The notes: generated from the letters alone by a model not told the origin. Counted from the first letter of the stretch, positions 35,020 to 44,324 are shown. The stretch: DNA of 64,000 bases from Lentisphaerota bacterium (GCA_015061685.1 SUWD01000001.1:274356-338355); one strand, 5' to 3'. Numbers and translations are program-made.

Positions 35020-35048
35020 TTGTAAATGTGAATTTCATGCACTATATT
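35020..35048 (+). promoter_or_regulatory. Promoter of the 35100 lipoprotein gene
   Basis: TTGTAA (35020-35025), 17 bases, TATATT (35043-35048), 52 bases before ATG 35100. Confidence 0.7.
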
Positions 35049-35099
35049 GAACGGTAATTGATTTCAAAAAAAGTTTCAGACCGTTCTGTGTGGGGAGAT

Positions 35100-36278
35100 A
35101 TGGGGATTTTTGTTTGCCGGAGATTTTTGCTGACCGCTGCAGCAGGATGTGCCGGAATTTGCCTGATGACTGGAGTCACCGGCTGTGCCAATTGGAAAAT
35201 GGAAAGAGAATTCAGGACAGCCCTGCAATTCAAAGCCGCCGGAAAAAATGAACAGATGCTGCAGAAACTGCAGTTGGCTGCCCACAGCAATCACCGGGGG
35301 GCGATCAGAGAATTGGCAAATTATTATGCGGGTCAAAAGAATAATGCTGAAGCTCTCAATGAGTCAATATATTGGCACCGCAAATATATGACTGTTTTCA
35401 AGGATCACCGGAATGCTCTGGAATATGCCGGACTGCTCGCCCGTACTCCGGATGCAAATTCGCTGGCAGGAGCAGTTGACCTCTGCCGTGCCGTAATGGA
35501 AAATTCTCCGGCAGCAACTGCCGGAGAAAAAGCCGATTGTACCGATATTATCAATGAGGTCGTGAATACTGCAAGAAAATTGCCGCAAGAGCAGAAAAGT
35601 GGTAATTTGCAGCGTGATCTGGAAAGGTTTTACACTGATTTCCCCGGTTTTTCCCGTTTGCAGGATACCGCAAACAGCCGGGACGGAAAAATTTTTGCGA
35701 TAGACGATTTCCCCGGCTTGCAGGCATATAAAAAGTACATCCCCGGCAAAGTAAGTGTCCGGGAATTGTTTCAGCGTTATCCGGAATTGAAATTCTTCAA
35801 TCAGGAAAACGATTCAGAAAATGATCTGATTTTTTCGGCAAATACCGATCATTCCGGCAAAACGGTTGCACTGCGTTACATTTTCCACGGCAACAGCGGA
35901 GAAAATCTGCCGCCATTGCTCTACCGGGTGGAATTATCCCCCGACAAAAGCAGTTTTGTCAATATCCGGGAGAATTTTTTCAAAACATTCCCGGAGGCAG
36001 AATGCAAAGATTTCCAAACTTCGGTAAATTCCGGATTTCAGGGTTTCAAAGGTCTGTGGAGCATCAAAACAGAATCCCGGAGCATCAATACTGCATGGGG
36101 AAAAATAACCATCGTCGATACCCCGCAAAAATGTGACCCCGTAGTTATCAACTGGGAGGAAAAAGCCGGAACAAAGCATGTTAAAACTGCTATCAGCAGC
36201 GAAGATTTGAATGAATGGAAAAATTTGATCCTCAAAGAAAATGCCGGTTCCGGCAGGGTGATAATTGATTTCCGGTAG
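35100..36278 (+). CDS. Lipoprotein with Sel1/TPR-like N-terminal helices, function unknown
   Basis: A 392-residue protein. Start ATG 35100 is preferred because GGGGAG precedes it; an upstream TTG at 35058 would leave almost no leader. It opens with a basic n-region and a lipoprotein signal ending in the lipobox TGVTGC. From about residue 40 there are helical repeats resembling Sel1/TPR units (QLAAHSNHRGAIRELANYYAGQKNNAEALN). The C-terminal half (from about 200) is a polar beta-rich region with no family I recognise (NTDHSGKTVALRYIFHG). Probably an outer-membrane or periplasmic scaffold. Followed 72 bases later by another lipoprotein gene. Confidence 0.65.
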   Translation: MGIFVCRRFLLTAAAGCAGICLMTGVTGCANWKMEREFRTALQFKAAGKNEQMLQKLQLAAHSNHRGAIRELANYYAGQKNNAEALNESIYWHRKYMTVFKDHRNALEYAGLLARTPDANSLAGAVDLCRAVMENSPAATAGEKADCTDIINEVVNTARKLPQEQKSGNLQRDLERFYTDFPGFSRLQDTANSRDGKIFAIDDFPGLQAYKKYIPGKVSVRELFQRYPELKFFNQENDSENDLIFSANTDHSGKTVALRYIFHGNSGENLPPLLYRVELSPDKSSFVNIRENFFKTFPEAECKDFQTSVNSGFQGFKGLWSIKTESRSINTAWGKITIVDTPQKCDPVVINWEEKAGTKHVKTAISSEDLNEWKNLILKENAGSGRVIIDFR

Positions 36279-36350
36279 AACATATTTATTGGCGGAAAGC
36301 ACCGGGAGCCGTGCTTCCTGCCGGAAAAATTAACCAAAAAGGAAAAGAAA

Positions 36351-36977
36351 ATGAAAAAACACATGATTTTGGCAATGAGTGCCGTCGCCGCCGGTATTTT
36401 CGCCGGCGGTTGTGCCGTATGCACCGACCCGATCGACAGCTCCTGTATCGAAGTGAGCCATCCCGGAAACAAACAGGTCCTTCCGGATGGTGTCGCTTTC
36501 CAGGCGCCGGTCGTCAAAGCTTCCCCTGATTACATCGTCCCCCGTTTCCGCGTCGGAAACGTCCGGGTAACTGCTATCGGTACCGGCAATTCTCTGGAAG
36601 AAGCGACCAATGATGCCATCATCAATTTCAAGAAAAAAGCACAGTGCGACTACATCGTTGCGGTAAATACGGACGTCAGTCAGCATACCCACCCGACCTT
36701 ACGTATCCATGCTCTGACCAACTATTCTGTATCTCTCACCGGTCTGCCGGTTTTCCTCGACCGTCTGGAAGTTGTTGACGGTAAGGCTGAAGCCGAAGCC
36801 GCCGCTGCCAAAACTGCCGAAGCCGCCAATAGTGCAGAAGCAACTGCCACCGGCACCCCGGTTCCGGTCTGCAGCCAGAAAGCCGGATTGATCAAACTGT
36901 CTGATATCAGCGTGCAGATCAACGCCAAAGGCGAATCCGCTGACGATGCCGCACTGATCTATCCGGTTGTAAAATAA
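36351..36977 (+). CDS. Lipoprotein, function unknown
   Basis: A 208-residue protein with a lipoprotein signal (lipobox AGGC near residue 21). The middle (VGNVRVTAIGTGNSLEEATNDAIINFKKKAQCDYIVAVNTDVSQ) repeats the layout of the lipoprotein at 6056-6544: a strand, a charged helix and a cysteine-containing CDYIV/CGADA strand. An Ala/Glu/Lys-rich linker (residues 145-167) and a short C-terminal strand pair follow. Strong terminator after the stop. Probably periplasmic-facing. Role unknown. Confidence 0.65.
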   Translation: MKKHMILAMSAVAAGIFAGGCAVCTDPIDSSCIEVSHPGNKQVLPDGVAFQAPVVKASPDYIVPRFRVGNVRVTAIGTGNSLEEATNDAIINFKKKAQCDYIVAVNTDVSQHTHPTLRIHALTNYSVSLTGLPVFLDRLEVVDGKAEAEAAAAKTAEAANSAEATATGTPVPVCSQKAGLIKLSDISVQINAKGESADDAALIYPVVK

Positions 36978-37008
36978 CAGTATTACTATCGGCTCCCTGA
37001 TCCAAACT

Positions 37009-37050
37009 GCGGGCTGCTGCAAAATATCCGTTTGCAGCAGCCCGCTTTTT
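37009..37050 (+). terminator. Strong rho-independent terminator
   Basis: Perfect 15-bp stem GCGGGCTGCTGCAAA / TTTGCAGCAGCCCGC with a 7-base loop, followed by TTTTT. Confidence 0.92.
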
Positions 37051-37101
37051 CCGCTTATGAGCCGGACACTAAAAATAAAATGATAAAATCACTGCAGCTG
37101 C

Positions 37102-37130
37102 TTGAAAAAAACCCGGCAAGGCATTATTCT
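37102..37130 (+). promoter_or_regulatory. Promoter of rseP-ispG
   Basis: TTGAAA (37102-37107), 17 bases, TATTCT (37125-37130), 43 bases before the rseP start. Confidence 0.6.
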
Positions 37131-37173
37131 ATATAGATGTCATGTAAACACAGTTGAATTACAAGGATGAATT

Positions 37174-38871
37174 ATGGAACAATTTTTGGAATATTTGAGT
37201 GTTGCCGGAGCAGTTATTTTTGTTTTTGTTGCTCTGGGATTTTGTATTTTCTCTCATGAATTGGGGCATTTTCTGGCAGGTAAGCTCATGGGATTGCACA
37301 TTGATGCCTTTTCCATCGGCTTCCGTCCGATCTGGCGGAAAAAGTACAAAGGAGTGGAGTACCGTATCGGCTGGCTTCCTCTGGGCGGCTATGTGGAATT
37401 GCCGCAGGTCGATGCTTCCGATGACGTCCCCAAAAGTGCTGACGGAACTGAATTACCGCCTGCTTCGCCCAAAGCGAGGATCGTTACGGCAGTTGCCGGA
37501 CCGCTTTTCAATATTATTTCCGGTTTGCTTATCGGCTGTATCGTCTGGGCGGTCGGCATCCCGGAAGCTACGCCGAGAATGAGGGAGATCGAGGTGTTGA
37601 GCGTGCCGGAAAATTCTCCGGAATACGCTTCCGGTCTGCGTAAGGGGGATGTTATCATCAAACTCAACGGTGAAGAATTTCACGACACATGGGAAAAATT
37701 CGTGGAAAAAATCCTCTTTACCATCGACGACGTCTCCCTCACCGTCCGCAGAGGAAATGAAATTTGCGAGATCCGCTACACCCCGGCTGAAAATCCCGAT
37801 GCCCCCGGCACCGCCGGTAAAGAGAAACTGGCATACCCCTTTTTCAAACCACTTCTGCCGATCAAACTCTATCCGGAAAAAGATTCTCCGGCAGAAAAAG
37901 CCGGGATCAAAGATGGCGATATCGTGATCGCTGTTAATAATAAAGAGATCACCGGAGCAGATAATTTCCTCTACACTCTGGGCTTTTCCAAAGGCGAAGC
38001 GGTTCAGATAACGGTTCTGCGTGACGGCAAAACTCTGACCTTTTCCGTCACCCCGCAGCCGGTAAAAGAAGTTAAAACTTCTGAACGTTTCCTCACCGGG
38101 ATCAACATGGCAAAGATCGACGGTTTTGTTAAAATCACTTCCGTAATGGCAGGCGGTGCCGCCGCCGATGCCGGGATCAAAGCCGGAGATATCCTGCTCT
38201 CTGCAGATGATAAGAAAATATCCGAAATCAAGGAAATGCAGGACCATATCGCTGAAAAAAAGAGTGCCCCGGTAACTTTGAGTGTCAAACGGGGAGAGGA
38301 AATTCTCTCCTTTACCCTTGCCGCCCGCAGCTTCCTGGAAAGGCAGGATAATCCGGGAGTTCCCGCCTATGAGATCGGGACCAAATTTGCCGCTTACAAC
38401 CACCCCAACCCCTTTGAATTGTTTTACAGCACGCTGGAAATGAGCTGGAAAAGTCTGCGGGGCATTGCCACGACCATCGGCAACAAACTCCATCTCACCG
38501 AAAGCCGCAGTTCCCTGAAACCCAGCCACATGTCCAGCACTCTGGGTATCGGCATGGTGCTTTACAACTCCATCCGCACCAGTCCGGCTTACGGGATCTA
38601 CCTGATCGCAGTGATCTCTTTTGCTCTGGCGATATTCAATCTTCTTCCGCTGCCGGTGCTTGACGGCGGTCACATCTTTTTCGGTCTTCTGGAGTGGATC
38701 ACCGGAAAAAAGATCCCTTCTCCGGTAATGAAAGTTATCTCTTACATTTTCGTAACTTTACTGATCGCCCTGACCCTTTACATAACCTTTTTTGACGGCA
38801 AGCGTCTGGTGCGGCAGATCCGGGGAAACAGTCAGGAGCAGGTGGATAAAAATGCGTCGCCCAACCCGTAA
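37174..38871 (+). CDS. rseP: RseP-type site-2 intramembrane metalloprotease
   Basis: A 565-residue membrane protease. HELGH zinc motif at residues 28-32 in the first transmembrane helix, then GPLFNIISGLLIG, and the third ligand motif NLLPLPVLDGGH near the C-terminus, followed by further hydrophobic helices. The periplasmic part carries three PDZ-like segments (around 145-200, 220-290, 305-385), one more than the two of E. coli RseP. RseP cleaves anti-sigma factors and signal-peptide remnants within the membrane. It overlaps ispG by 20 bases. RseP next to isoprenoid genes is a common arrangement. Confidence 0.93.
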   Translation: MEQFLEYLSVAGAVIFVFVALGFCIFSHELGHFLAGKLMGLHIDAFSIGFRPIWRKKYKGVEYRIGWLPLGGYVELPQVDASDDVPKSADGTELPPASPKARIVTAVAGPLFNIISGLLIGCIVWAVGIPEATPRMREIEVLSVPENSPEYASGLRKGDVIIKLNGEEFHDTWEKFVEKILFTIDDVSLTVRRGNEICEIRYTPAENPDAPGTAGKEKLAYPFFKPLLPIKLYPEKDSPAEKAGIKDGDIVIAVNNKEITGADNFLYTLGFSKGEAVQITVLRDGKTLTFSVTPQPVKEVKTSERFLTGINMAKIDGFVKITSVMAGGAAADAGIKAGDILLSADDKKISEIKEMQDHIAEKKSAPVTLSVKRGEEILSFTLAARSFLERQDNPGVPAYEIGTKFAAYNHPNPFELFYSTLEMSWKSLRGIATTIGNKLHLTESRSSLKPSHMSSTLGIGMVLYNSIRTSPAYGIYLIAVISFALAIFNLLPLPVLDGGHIFFGLLEWITGKKIPSPVMKVISYIFVTLLIALTLYITFFDGKRLVRQIRGNSQEQVDKNASPNP

Positions 38872-39946
38872 TTTCTTTCTCGGAATGACCGGGATCGGTT
38901 CAGATCATCCGGTAACGATCCAATCCATGTGCAATACCCGGACGGCGGATATCGGAGCAACTTTGTCTCAAATCGACCGCCTGTACAATGCCGGATGCAA
39001 TATTATCCGGGTGTCGGCAGATTCTCCGGAAGATACTGCTGCTTTGAAAACCATTTGTGCCAAATCCCCCATCCCCGTCATTGCCGATATCCAGTTTGAC
39101 GGCCTTTCTGCGGTGCGTGCCATTGAAAGCGGCTGTGCCGGTATCCGGGTCAATCCGGGGATCATCCATGACCGGAAACTGCTCACACTCATCGCTCATG
39201 CGGCAATCGCCAACGGCACTGTGATCCGGGTGGGAGCCAATGCCGGAAGTTTGAAACTGCATCAGCTTGAGAAGTTGACCGCTTCGGGTATGAGCAAAGA
39301 GGATGCCCTGTCTCAAATGCTCTGCGAGGCGGTCTGTCAGCAGTGTTCGCTGCTGGATGAGCTGGGGGTGAGCAAAATCAAAGTCGCAGTAAAAAGTTCC
39401 GATATCGCCGTCACGCTGAGATCCTACCGCAAAATTGCGACCCTCTGTGATCTGCCCTTGCATCTGGGATTGACCGAGGCCGGCACCCCGGCAAAAGGTA
39501 TTCTGCGGTCAGCGATAGCTGTCGGTTCTCTGCTTGCCGACGGTATCGGAGACACGATCCGGGTGAGTCTTACTGCTGAACCGGAAGCGGAGATCACCGC
39601 TGCTTTGCAAATACTTGATGCCTGCGGTGCAAGGGAAAATGCTGTGGAGATCATCTCCTGCCCCACTTGCGGCAGGACGGAGATCGACCTGATCGGTCTG
39701 GCGGAAAAAGTGGAAAAACTTATCGATACCCTCCGCAAAGAAAAGAAAACCCTGCAATGGAAAAAACTTGCCGTCATGGGTTGTCCGGTCAATGGGCCGG
39801 GCGAAGCCCGCAACGCCGATCTGGGTATTGCCGGCAGCCGCAACGGTCAATTGATCATCTTTCAAAAAGGCAAGGTGCTGGGAGCTTATCCGGAAAGCGA
39901 GGCTTTCGCCGTTTTTGCCGCTTTACTGCAAAATCCGGAACTGTAA
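38852..39946 (+). CDS. ispG: 4-hydroxy-3-methylbut-2-enyl diphosphate synthase
   Basis: A 364-residue IspG. Starts MRRPTRNFFLG at 38852, behind CAGGAGCAGGTGG inside the rseP end. Conserved segments: VTIQSMCNTRTADI, NAGCNIIRVSADS, ADIQFDG, GIRVNPG, KVAVKSSD, GLTEAGT, and the [4Fe-4S] cysteines in EIISCPTCGRTEID and MGCPVNGPGEARNADLGIAG. It acts in the MEP isoprenoid pathway, reducing MEcPP to HMBPP in the cytoplasm. No large insertion domain is present. Confidence 0.95.
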   Translation: MRRPTRNFFLGMTGIGSDHPVTIQSMCNTRTADIGATLSQIDRLYNAGCNIIRVSADSPEDTAALKTICAKSPIPVIADIQFDGLSAVRAIESGCAGIRVNPGIIHDRKLLTLIAHAAIANGTVIRVGANAGSLKLHQLEKLTASGMSKEDALSQMLCEAVCQQCSLLDELGVSKIKVAVKSSDIAVTLRSYRKIATLCDLPLHLGLTEAGTPAKGILRSAIAVGSLLADGIGDTIRVSLTAEPEAEITAALQILDACGARENAVEIISCPTCGRTEIDLIGLAEKVEKLIDTLRKEKKTLQWKKLAVMGCPVNGPGEARNADLGIAGSRNGQLIIFQKGKVLGAYPESEAFAVFAALLQNPEL

Positions 39947-39960
39947 AATGCCGGGGTATC

Positions 39961-41451
39961 TCAATTTATTGGTAAATATCTTCCGTAACGGCCGATCACA
40001 GCCGGAGCGGCAGAATCAAACGCCACTTTGCCGTTGACCAGAACCTTATCCATACCGGTCGGCGTTTGCTCCTTCCCGTCATATCCGGCCCGGGAATCAA
40101 AGTTGTCAGCGTCAAAGATCACCACGTCGGCGAAGAATCCTTTTTTGAGGATCCCCCGGTACGGGATCCGGAAAATTTGAGCTGGCAAAACGGTCATCCG
40201 GCGGAGAGTTTCCACAATGCCGCAGCTTTGGGAAACCATGCGGAAGAAGCGGGGAAAAGTCCCGGCGGCCCGGGGATGGATGAAATCAGTGGCATCATCA
40301 AGCTGATTGGAAATACCATCTGTTCCCGGCATGACATAGGGCAAAGCAAGGATCTTTTGCAGATTTTCCGGAGACATGGCAAGATAGGCGGCCGCTTGAG
40401 TATTATTTTCCATCAGGCATTGCATGGCGGCTTTTTCCACGGAAATATTTTGTTCTGCGGCAATTTCCCCCAGCGTTTTGCCGTGAACGGCAAGAATGGT
40501 CGAAGCCAGATCCCGGGGGGAATGTTTCAATGCGGCTTCAACTTCGCTCTGATGCCGGAAAGATTCCCGGAGATAAGCTGAAATGTTGTTGTTCTTATCA
40601 AAGGGAGGCGGCAGTATCTGGTGCAATCCGGTAGCCGAATAGATATAAGGATAACGGTCGGCAGTTACCCGGAGACCATCTTTTTGGGCTTCTGCGATTT
40701 TTTCCAGCACCTTATCCAGCAGATGCCAGTTGGGTTTGAACATCGTTTTCAGGTGGCTGAATTGAAAATATCCGCCGCCGGATCGGGCAATGGCCAAGGC
40801 TTCATCGACGGCGGCAAGAATATCCCCGGCTTCGTTCCGGATATGGGAAGCATAAACCTTTTCCTTGCCTTTCATTACCGAAGCAATGGCCTGCAATTCG
40901 GCAGAATCGGAAAATTTGCCGGGAAAATAGGTCAATCCGGAAGAAAATCCCGCCGCTCCGGCTTCCAGAGCCGCCGCCAGCAGTTTTTGCATTTTCAGCA
41001 GCTCTTCGGAAGTCGGCAAGGAATTTTTCAACCCCATGACATTTTTCCGCAGGCTGTTGTGTCCTGCCATGAATACGCTGTTGGTTGCCGATCGGATCCG
41101 GTTCAATACTTCCAGATACCCGGCAAAATCCTGCCATTGGAATTCCCCATTGTCAAAGCCGGAAAAGCAGGCCGAAGTGCCGCAATTACCGTCAACCTCG
41201 GTGGTTACTCCCTGCAAAATTTTAGTCCGGTTTTCCGGATATTTCAGCTTGCGTACCTCGCTGTGGGCGTGAACATCAATAAAGCCGGGAGCAACGATCC
41301 GGCCGTCAGCTTTCAGCACTTCCGCCTCACTTGCGGTGATTTGCGGGGAAATATCAGCTATCTTATCATTTTCGATCAGAATATCCGCTTTGAATAATTG
41401 CGGTGCTATGCCATCATATACCAGACCGTTTTTAATGATGATCCGTGACAT
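39961..41451 (-). CDS. N-acyl-D-amino-acid deacylase (D-aminoacylase family)
   Basis: A 496-residue amidohydrolase of the D-aminoacylase group. IIIKNGLVYDG, GFIDVHAHSE (metal His pair), QGVTTEVDGNCGTS (metal Cys), GFSSGLTYFPG, VYASHIRNEAG, and MPGTDGISN near the C-terminus match the family. The final VFDADNFDSRAGYDGKEQTPTGMDKVLVNGKV is the closing beta sandwich. It hydrolyses N-acyl-D-amino acids, possibly from peptidoglycan turnover. The ribosome site AGAGAGG precedes ATG 41451. Last gene of a three-gene operon after RNase R (15-base gap). Cytoplasmic (no signal). Confidence 0.88.
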   Translation of the reverse strand: MSRIIIKNGLVYDGIAPQLFKADILIENDKIADISPQITASEAEVLKADGRIVAPGFIDVHAHSEVRKLKYPENRTKILQGVTTEVDGNCGTSACFSGFDNGEFQWQDFAGYLEVLNRIRSATNSVFMAGHNSLRKNVMGLKNSLPTSEELLKMQKLLAAALEAGAAGFSSGLTYFPGKFSDSAELQAIASVMKGKEKVYASHIRNEAGDILAAVDEALAIARSGGGYFQFSHLKTMFKPNWHLLDKVLEKIAEAQKDGLRVTADRYPYIYSATGLHQILPPPFDKNNNISAYLRESFRHQSEVEAALKHSPRDLASTILAVHGKTLGEIAAEQNISVEKAAMQCLMENNTQAAAYLAMSPENLQKILALPYVMPGTDGISNQLDDATDFIHPRAAGTFPRFFRMVSQSCGIVETLRRMTVLPAQIFRIPYRGILKKGFFADVVIFDADNFDSRAGYDGKEQTPTGMDKVLVNGKVAFDSAAPAVIGRYGRYLPIN

Positions 41452-41466
41452 ATCCTCTCTCCGATC

Positions 41467-43380
41467 TTACTTCCGGCGGTTCTGAAAGAGCAGCCGGGAA
41501 CCGCGGATAGTGATCTTTGAACCGATTTTCAGCGTGCTTAACGGCACTTTCAGCTCATCATCGGGAACAAATGCGTAAATGGCATATTCGGGCAATTCCA
41601 CCTGGATCCCGGAATTAAGCACTCTGGTTATCAGGCAGTCGAATTCTTTTGCCGGATCTTTTTCCAGCATGGTTTCCACGATGCGGATTTTCAAACGGTC
41701 ATTGGCGGCAAAGCAGGCGGCATCGATCTTTTCCTCGGTTTCAGAGCAGTATTGGGCGATGGGCTCCAGATTCCCGGCGTTGCGGGTACGCTGATTCAAG
41801 TCCAGATTCCACAACTGCTGATGCACCGTAAGGTCGGTATAACGCCGTATCGGACTGGTGAAGTGAGCGTAAAAGGTTTTCCCCAGAGCGAAGTGCAATT
41901 CGCCCTTGATATTGTACGATGCCCGGGGCATTGACCGCAGGATCATGCCAAGGATCAGCGGTTTAGCCTCATCGTCTGGCAGAGAAGCAATAAATTCCCG
42001 GCAGCATTTACGGTCGGCGATATCTCCAACGGATAAGCCGAAAGCCTCTTTCATGGTATCGGAAAATTCCATAGTCTTTTCCGGTTCTGGTTCCGGATGC
42101 ACCCGGTAGATACCGGCGACGGAACGCTGCGGCAATTCTTTACCGACAAATTGATTGGCGGCGAGCATACACTCCTCGACCAGCTGTTCGGATTCTCTGG
42201 AAAAGCGTTTTTCAATACCGCTGACGCTGTTATTTTTTTCATCGCAAACCACCCGGACTTCGGGCAGCGGCAGGTCGATGAATTCTTCCGTTTTATTGCG
42301 GTATTGCCGCATCTGACGGACGACTTTTATCAGCAGATCAAGATTTTCCACGGTCTTTTCCTGCCAGTCAGGGGCCACTGTTTTCCGGTCGATGAACTCC
42401 TGAACTTCATCGTAATCCAATCTCTGTGCCACTTTGATAATGGTGTGTTCCCGGTGTCCGGCAAGCACTTTGCCTTCGGCATCAACTTTAAGAAACACAC
42501 TGTGTGCCAGTGAATCAACTCCCTGCTGCATACTTATTTTCGCCGTAAGTGACGGCGGCAGCATGGGCAGTGTACGCCCCGGCAGGTAACAGCTGAAACC
42601 CCGGAATTTTGCCGCTTTGTCAAATTTGCTCCCCGGCCGGATGAATGCGGCAACATCGGCAATGTGGATACCCACAGTGAATGTACCATCTTTTTCGGCA
42701 ACCACCGAAAGAGCATCATCAAAGTCTTTGGCATCAAAGGGGTCAATGGTCAGAATAAAAAGTTCCTTATGCTCTTTGCGGGGGATCTCCGCCGGGATGA
42801 TGGCAGAACTTTCCGCATCGTCTTCCGCAGAATATTTTCCCGGCAATTCAAATTCAGCCATGACTGCATCCAAATCAGCGGTTACCTCTCCGGCTTTGCC
42901 GATAACTTCGCTTATCGTGCCAGTCAATTCGCCGTCTCTGCCGGTTTCGCACTTGATTTTGACCCAGTCTCCACGGCTTGCACCTTTGCGTGAACCGTGA
43001 ATGGATATGAGTTCCGGCAGGCGGTTGTTGAGCGGAGAAACCAAAGAACCCGGCATCAATTCGGCAACGAAGCTCTCCCGGTCACGGTCAATGATCTCCA
43101 AAACTTTTCCCACCGGTCCGCGTTCCTGATCCTCCGGATGACCGGGACGTGGCGGCATAAGTTTGATTTTCACCTTATCTCCGTCAAGAGCGAAGCCGGT
43201 GAATTTGGGCGGAATAAAAATATCTTCACTTCCCTCCGGAGCATCATCCGGGGTAAAAAAGCCGAATCCGGCCGGATTCATCCGGATGATTCCGGCTGAC
43301 ACTGCAGCTTCTTTCTCCTGACGACGGGCGGCACTGCGGGCGGCAAGACGCCGCAAACGGATCTTTTTGGACTTTTTCAT
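41467..43380 (-). CDS. rnr: Ribonuclease R (RNB-family exoribonuclease)
   Basis: A 637-residue RNB-domain exonuclease. The catalytic region has LTIDPFDAKDFDDALS (the four metal-binding Asp), a channel segment GVDSLAHSVFLKVDAEG, and RASYNIKGELHFALG, then HFTSPIRRYTDLTVHQQLWNL. Short OB/CSD elements precede it (GIIRMNPAGFGFFTP). An S1-like C-terminal domain follows (LITRVLNSGIQVELPEY...). It is shorter than E. coli RNase R (813) but keeps all parts. It degrades structured RNA 3' to 5'. ATG 43380 is chosen over an upstream TTG at 43383. It follows the periplasmic protein gene by 23 bases. Confidence 0.9.
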   Translation of the reverse strand: MKKSKKIRLRRLAARSAARRQEKEAAVSAGIIRMNPAGFGFFTPDDAPEGSEDIFIPPKFTGFALDGDKVKIKLMPPRPGHPEDQERGPVGKVLEIIDRDRESFVAELMPGSLVSPLNNRLPELISIHGSRKGASRGDWVKIKCETGRDGELTGTISEVIGKAGEVTADLDAVMAEFELPGKYSAEDDAESSAIIPAEIPRKEHKELFILTIDPFDAKDFDDALSVVAEKDGTFTVGIHIADVAAFIRPGSKFDKAAKFRGFSCYLPGRTLPMLPPSLTAKISMQQGVDSLAHSVFLKVDAEGKVLAGHREHTIIKVAQRLDYDEVQEFIDRKTVAPDWQEKTVENLDLLIKVVRQMRQYRNKTEEFIDLPLPEVRVVCDEKNNSVSGIEKRFSRESEQLVEECMLAANQFVGKELPQRSVAGIYRVHPEPEPEKTMEFSDTMKEAFGLSVGDIADRKCCREFIASLPDDEAKPLILGMILRSMPRASYNIKGELHFALGKTFYAHFTSPIRRYTDLTVHQQLWNLDLNQRTRNAGNLEPIAQYCSETEEKIDAACFAANDRLKIRIVETMLEKDPAKEFDCLITRVLNSGIQVELPEYAIYAFVPDDELKVPLSTLKIGSKITIRGSRLLFQNRRK

Positions 43381-43403
43381 CAATCCCCTCCAATACAGAA
43401 ATA

Positions 43404-44171
43404 TCAGGGCAGCATCACCAGAAAACCGGATCGCTGCATCTCTTTGCGGAAACTCTCTTTCCCAAGTGTTTCAATGAGCATTTTCACCGCCGCTGAATCT
43501 TTACGGCAGATAAGCACATAATGCAGAGCCAGCGGATATTTACCGGAACGCACCGATGCCGTAGTCGGCATTACCCCGTTTACCGGGAGCATTTTCAAAT
43601 CCGTCGGCGGCAATGCCGTGAACGGAGCAAAAAACAACGATGCCGAATTGGTGAATGCAAAACCGCTTGAAACAGATTTCACCATGAAGATCTCTTTGGA
43701 ATAATCCTGTTTGCCGAAAACTCTCCGGAGCAATGTCCCCGACGGCTGTGCCGGAGAAATGGCGATCCGCTGGATATCCATGTCCAGACGATTGTAAAAT
43801 TCCCAGGTCGGCCGGGGGGCTGTAAGTATCTGCAAAATCTGCTTGGGAGTCAAATCTGCTCCCGGATTTACTGTGCTGACATAGAGGCTGAGAGCTTCGG
43901 CGGCAATGGGGACGAAATATCTTTTCCCGGCAAAACGGCGGTCAATAACGATACCGTCAAGTTTGCCTGCATCAAATTCTTCCAGAGCTTTCCCCGGCAG
44001 GATACGCCGCATGGAAACCTCCATTTTCTTCTCTCGGGCAAGGGTTATTCCTGCCTGCAGAAAAACATCGGCAGCTGCCCCTCCGGTAGCATCGGCAAGA
44101 AGCAGAGTTTCCGCACCTTTGACCGTGACCGCAGTCAACAGCAAAAACAGAAAAGTTAAAAGGTTTTTCAT
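43404..44171 (-). CDS. Periplasmic substrate-binding-like protein (PstS-like)
   Basis: A 255-residue exported protein. A signal peptide (KNLLTFLFLLLTAVTVKGA) is followed by a periplasmic-binding-protein-like fold: AETLLLADATGG, DAGKLDGIVIDRRFAG, YFVPIAAEALSLYVSTVNPGADLTPKQILQIL, and SVRSGKYPLALHYVLICRKD. The last two segments resemble the PBP-like-2 (PstS/substrate-binding) group of phosphate and related anions. A stand-alone binding protein without permease genes could serve as a receptor or bind a periplasmic partner. It is first in an operon with RNase R and a D-aminoacylase. Its start codon lies just downstream of a repeat remnant that supplies the promoter. Confidence 0.75.
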   Translation of the reverse strand: MKNLLTFLFLLLTAVTVKGAETLLLADATGGAAADVFLQAGITLAREKKMEVSMRRILPGKALEEFDAGKLDGIVIDRRFAGKRYFVPIAAEALSLYVSTVNPGADLTPKQILQILTAPRPTWEFYNRLDMDIQRIAISPAQPSGTLLRRVFGKQDYSKEIFMVKSVSSGFAFTNSASLFFAPFTALPPTDLKMLPVNGVMPTTASVRSGKYPLALHYVLICRKDSAAVKMLIETLGKESFRKEMQRSGFLVMLP

Positions 44172-44175
44172 TCTT

Positions 44176-44268
44176 TGGCATTACCCTGAATTTTGTGAAA
44201 CTGCACAACAATGTTTGTTGTGATGTATAAAATATATCACAACGGCGGTGATTTGTCAACCTGCAACT
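44176..44268 (-). mobile_element. Degraded end of the MITE-like repeat (remnant G) with intact promoter
   Basis: GGCATTACCCTGAATTTTGTG to TTTGTCAAC matches the promoter end of the repeat (compare copy D) with a shortened AT-rich stretch. The other end and middle are not recognisable. Confidence 0.6.
44231..44259 (-). promoter_or_regulatory. Promoter of the binding protein-rnr-aminoacylase operon (in remnant G)
   Basis: Minus strand TTGACA, 17 bases, TATATT. The palindrome half-sites ATCAC and GTGAT are kept while the 7 bases between them differ from all other copies (CGCCGTT against AACTTAT). It lies 60 bases before the start codon. Confidence 0.72.
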
Positions 44269-44324
44269 GACGTACCGTCCGGAGGCCTGCGTGGCTCTTG
44301 GTTATGCCGCCTCCCGCTCACCCG

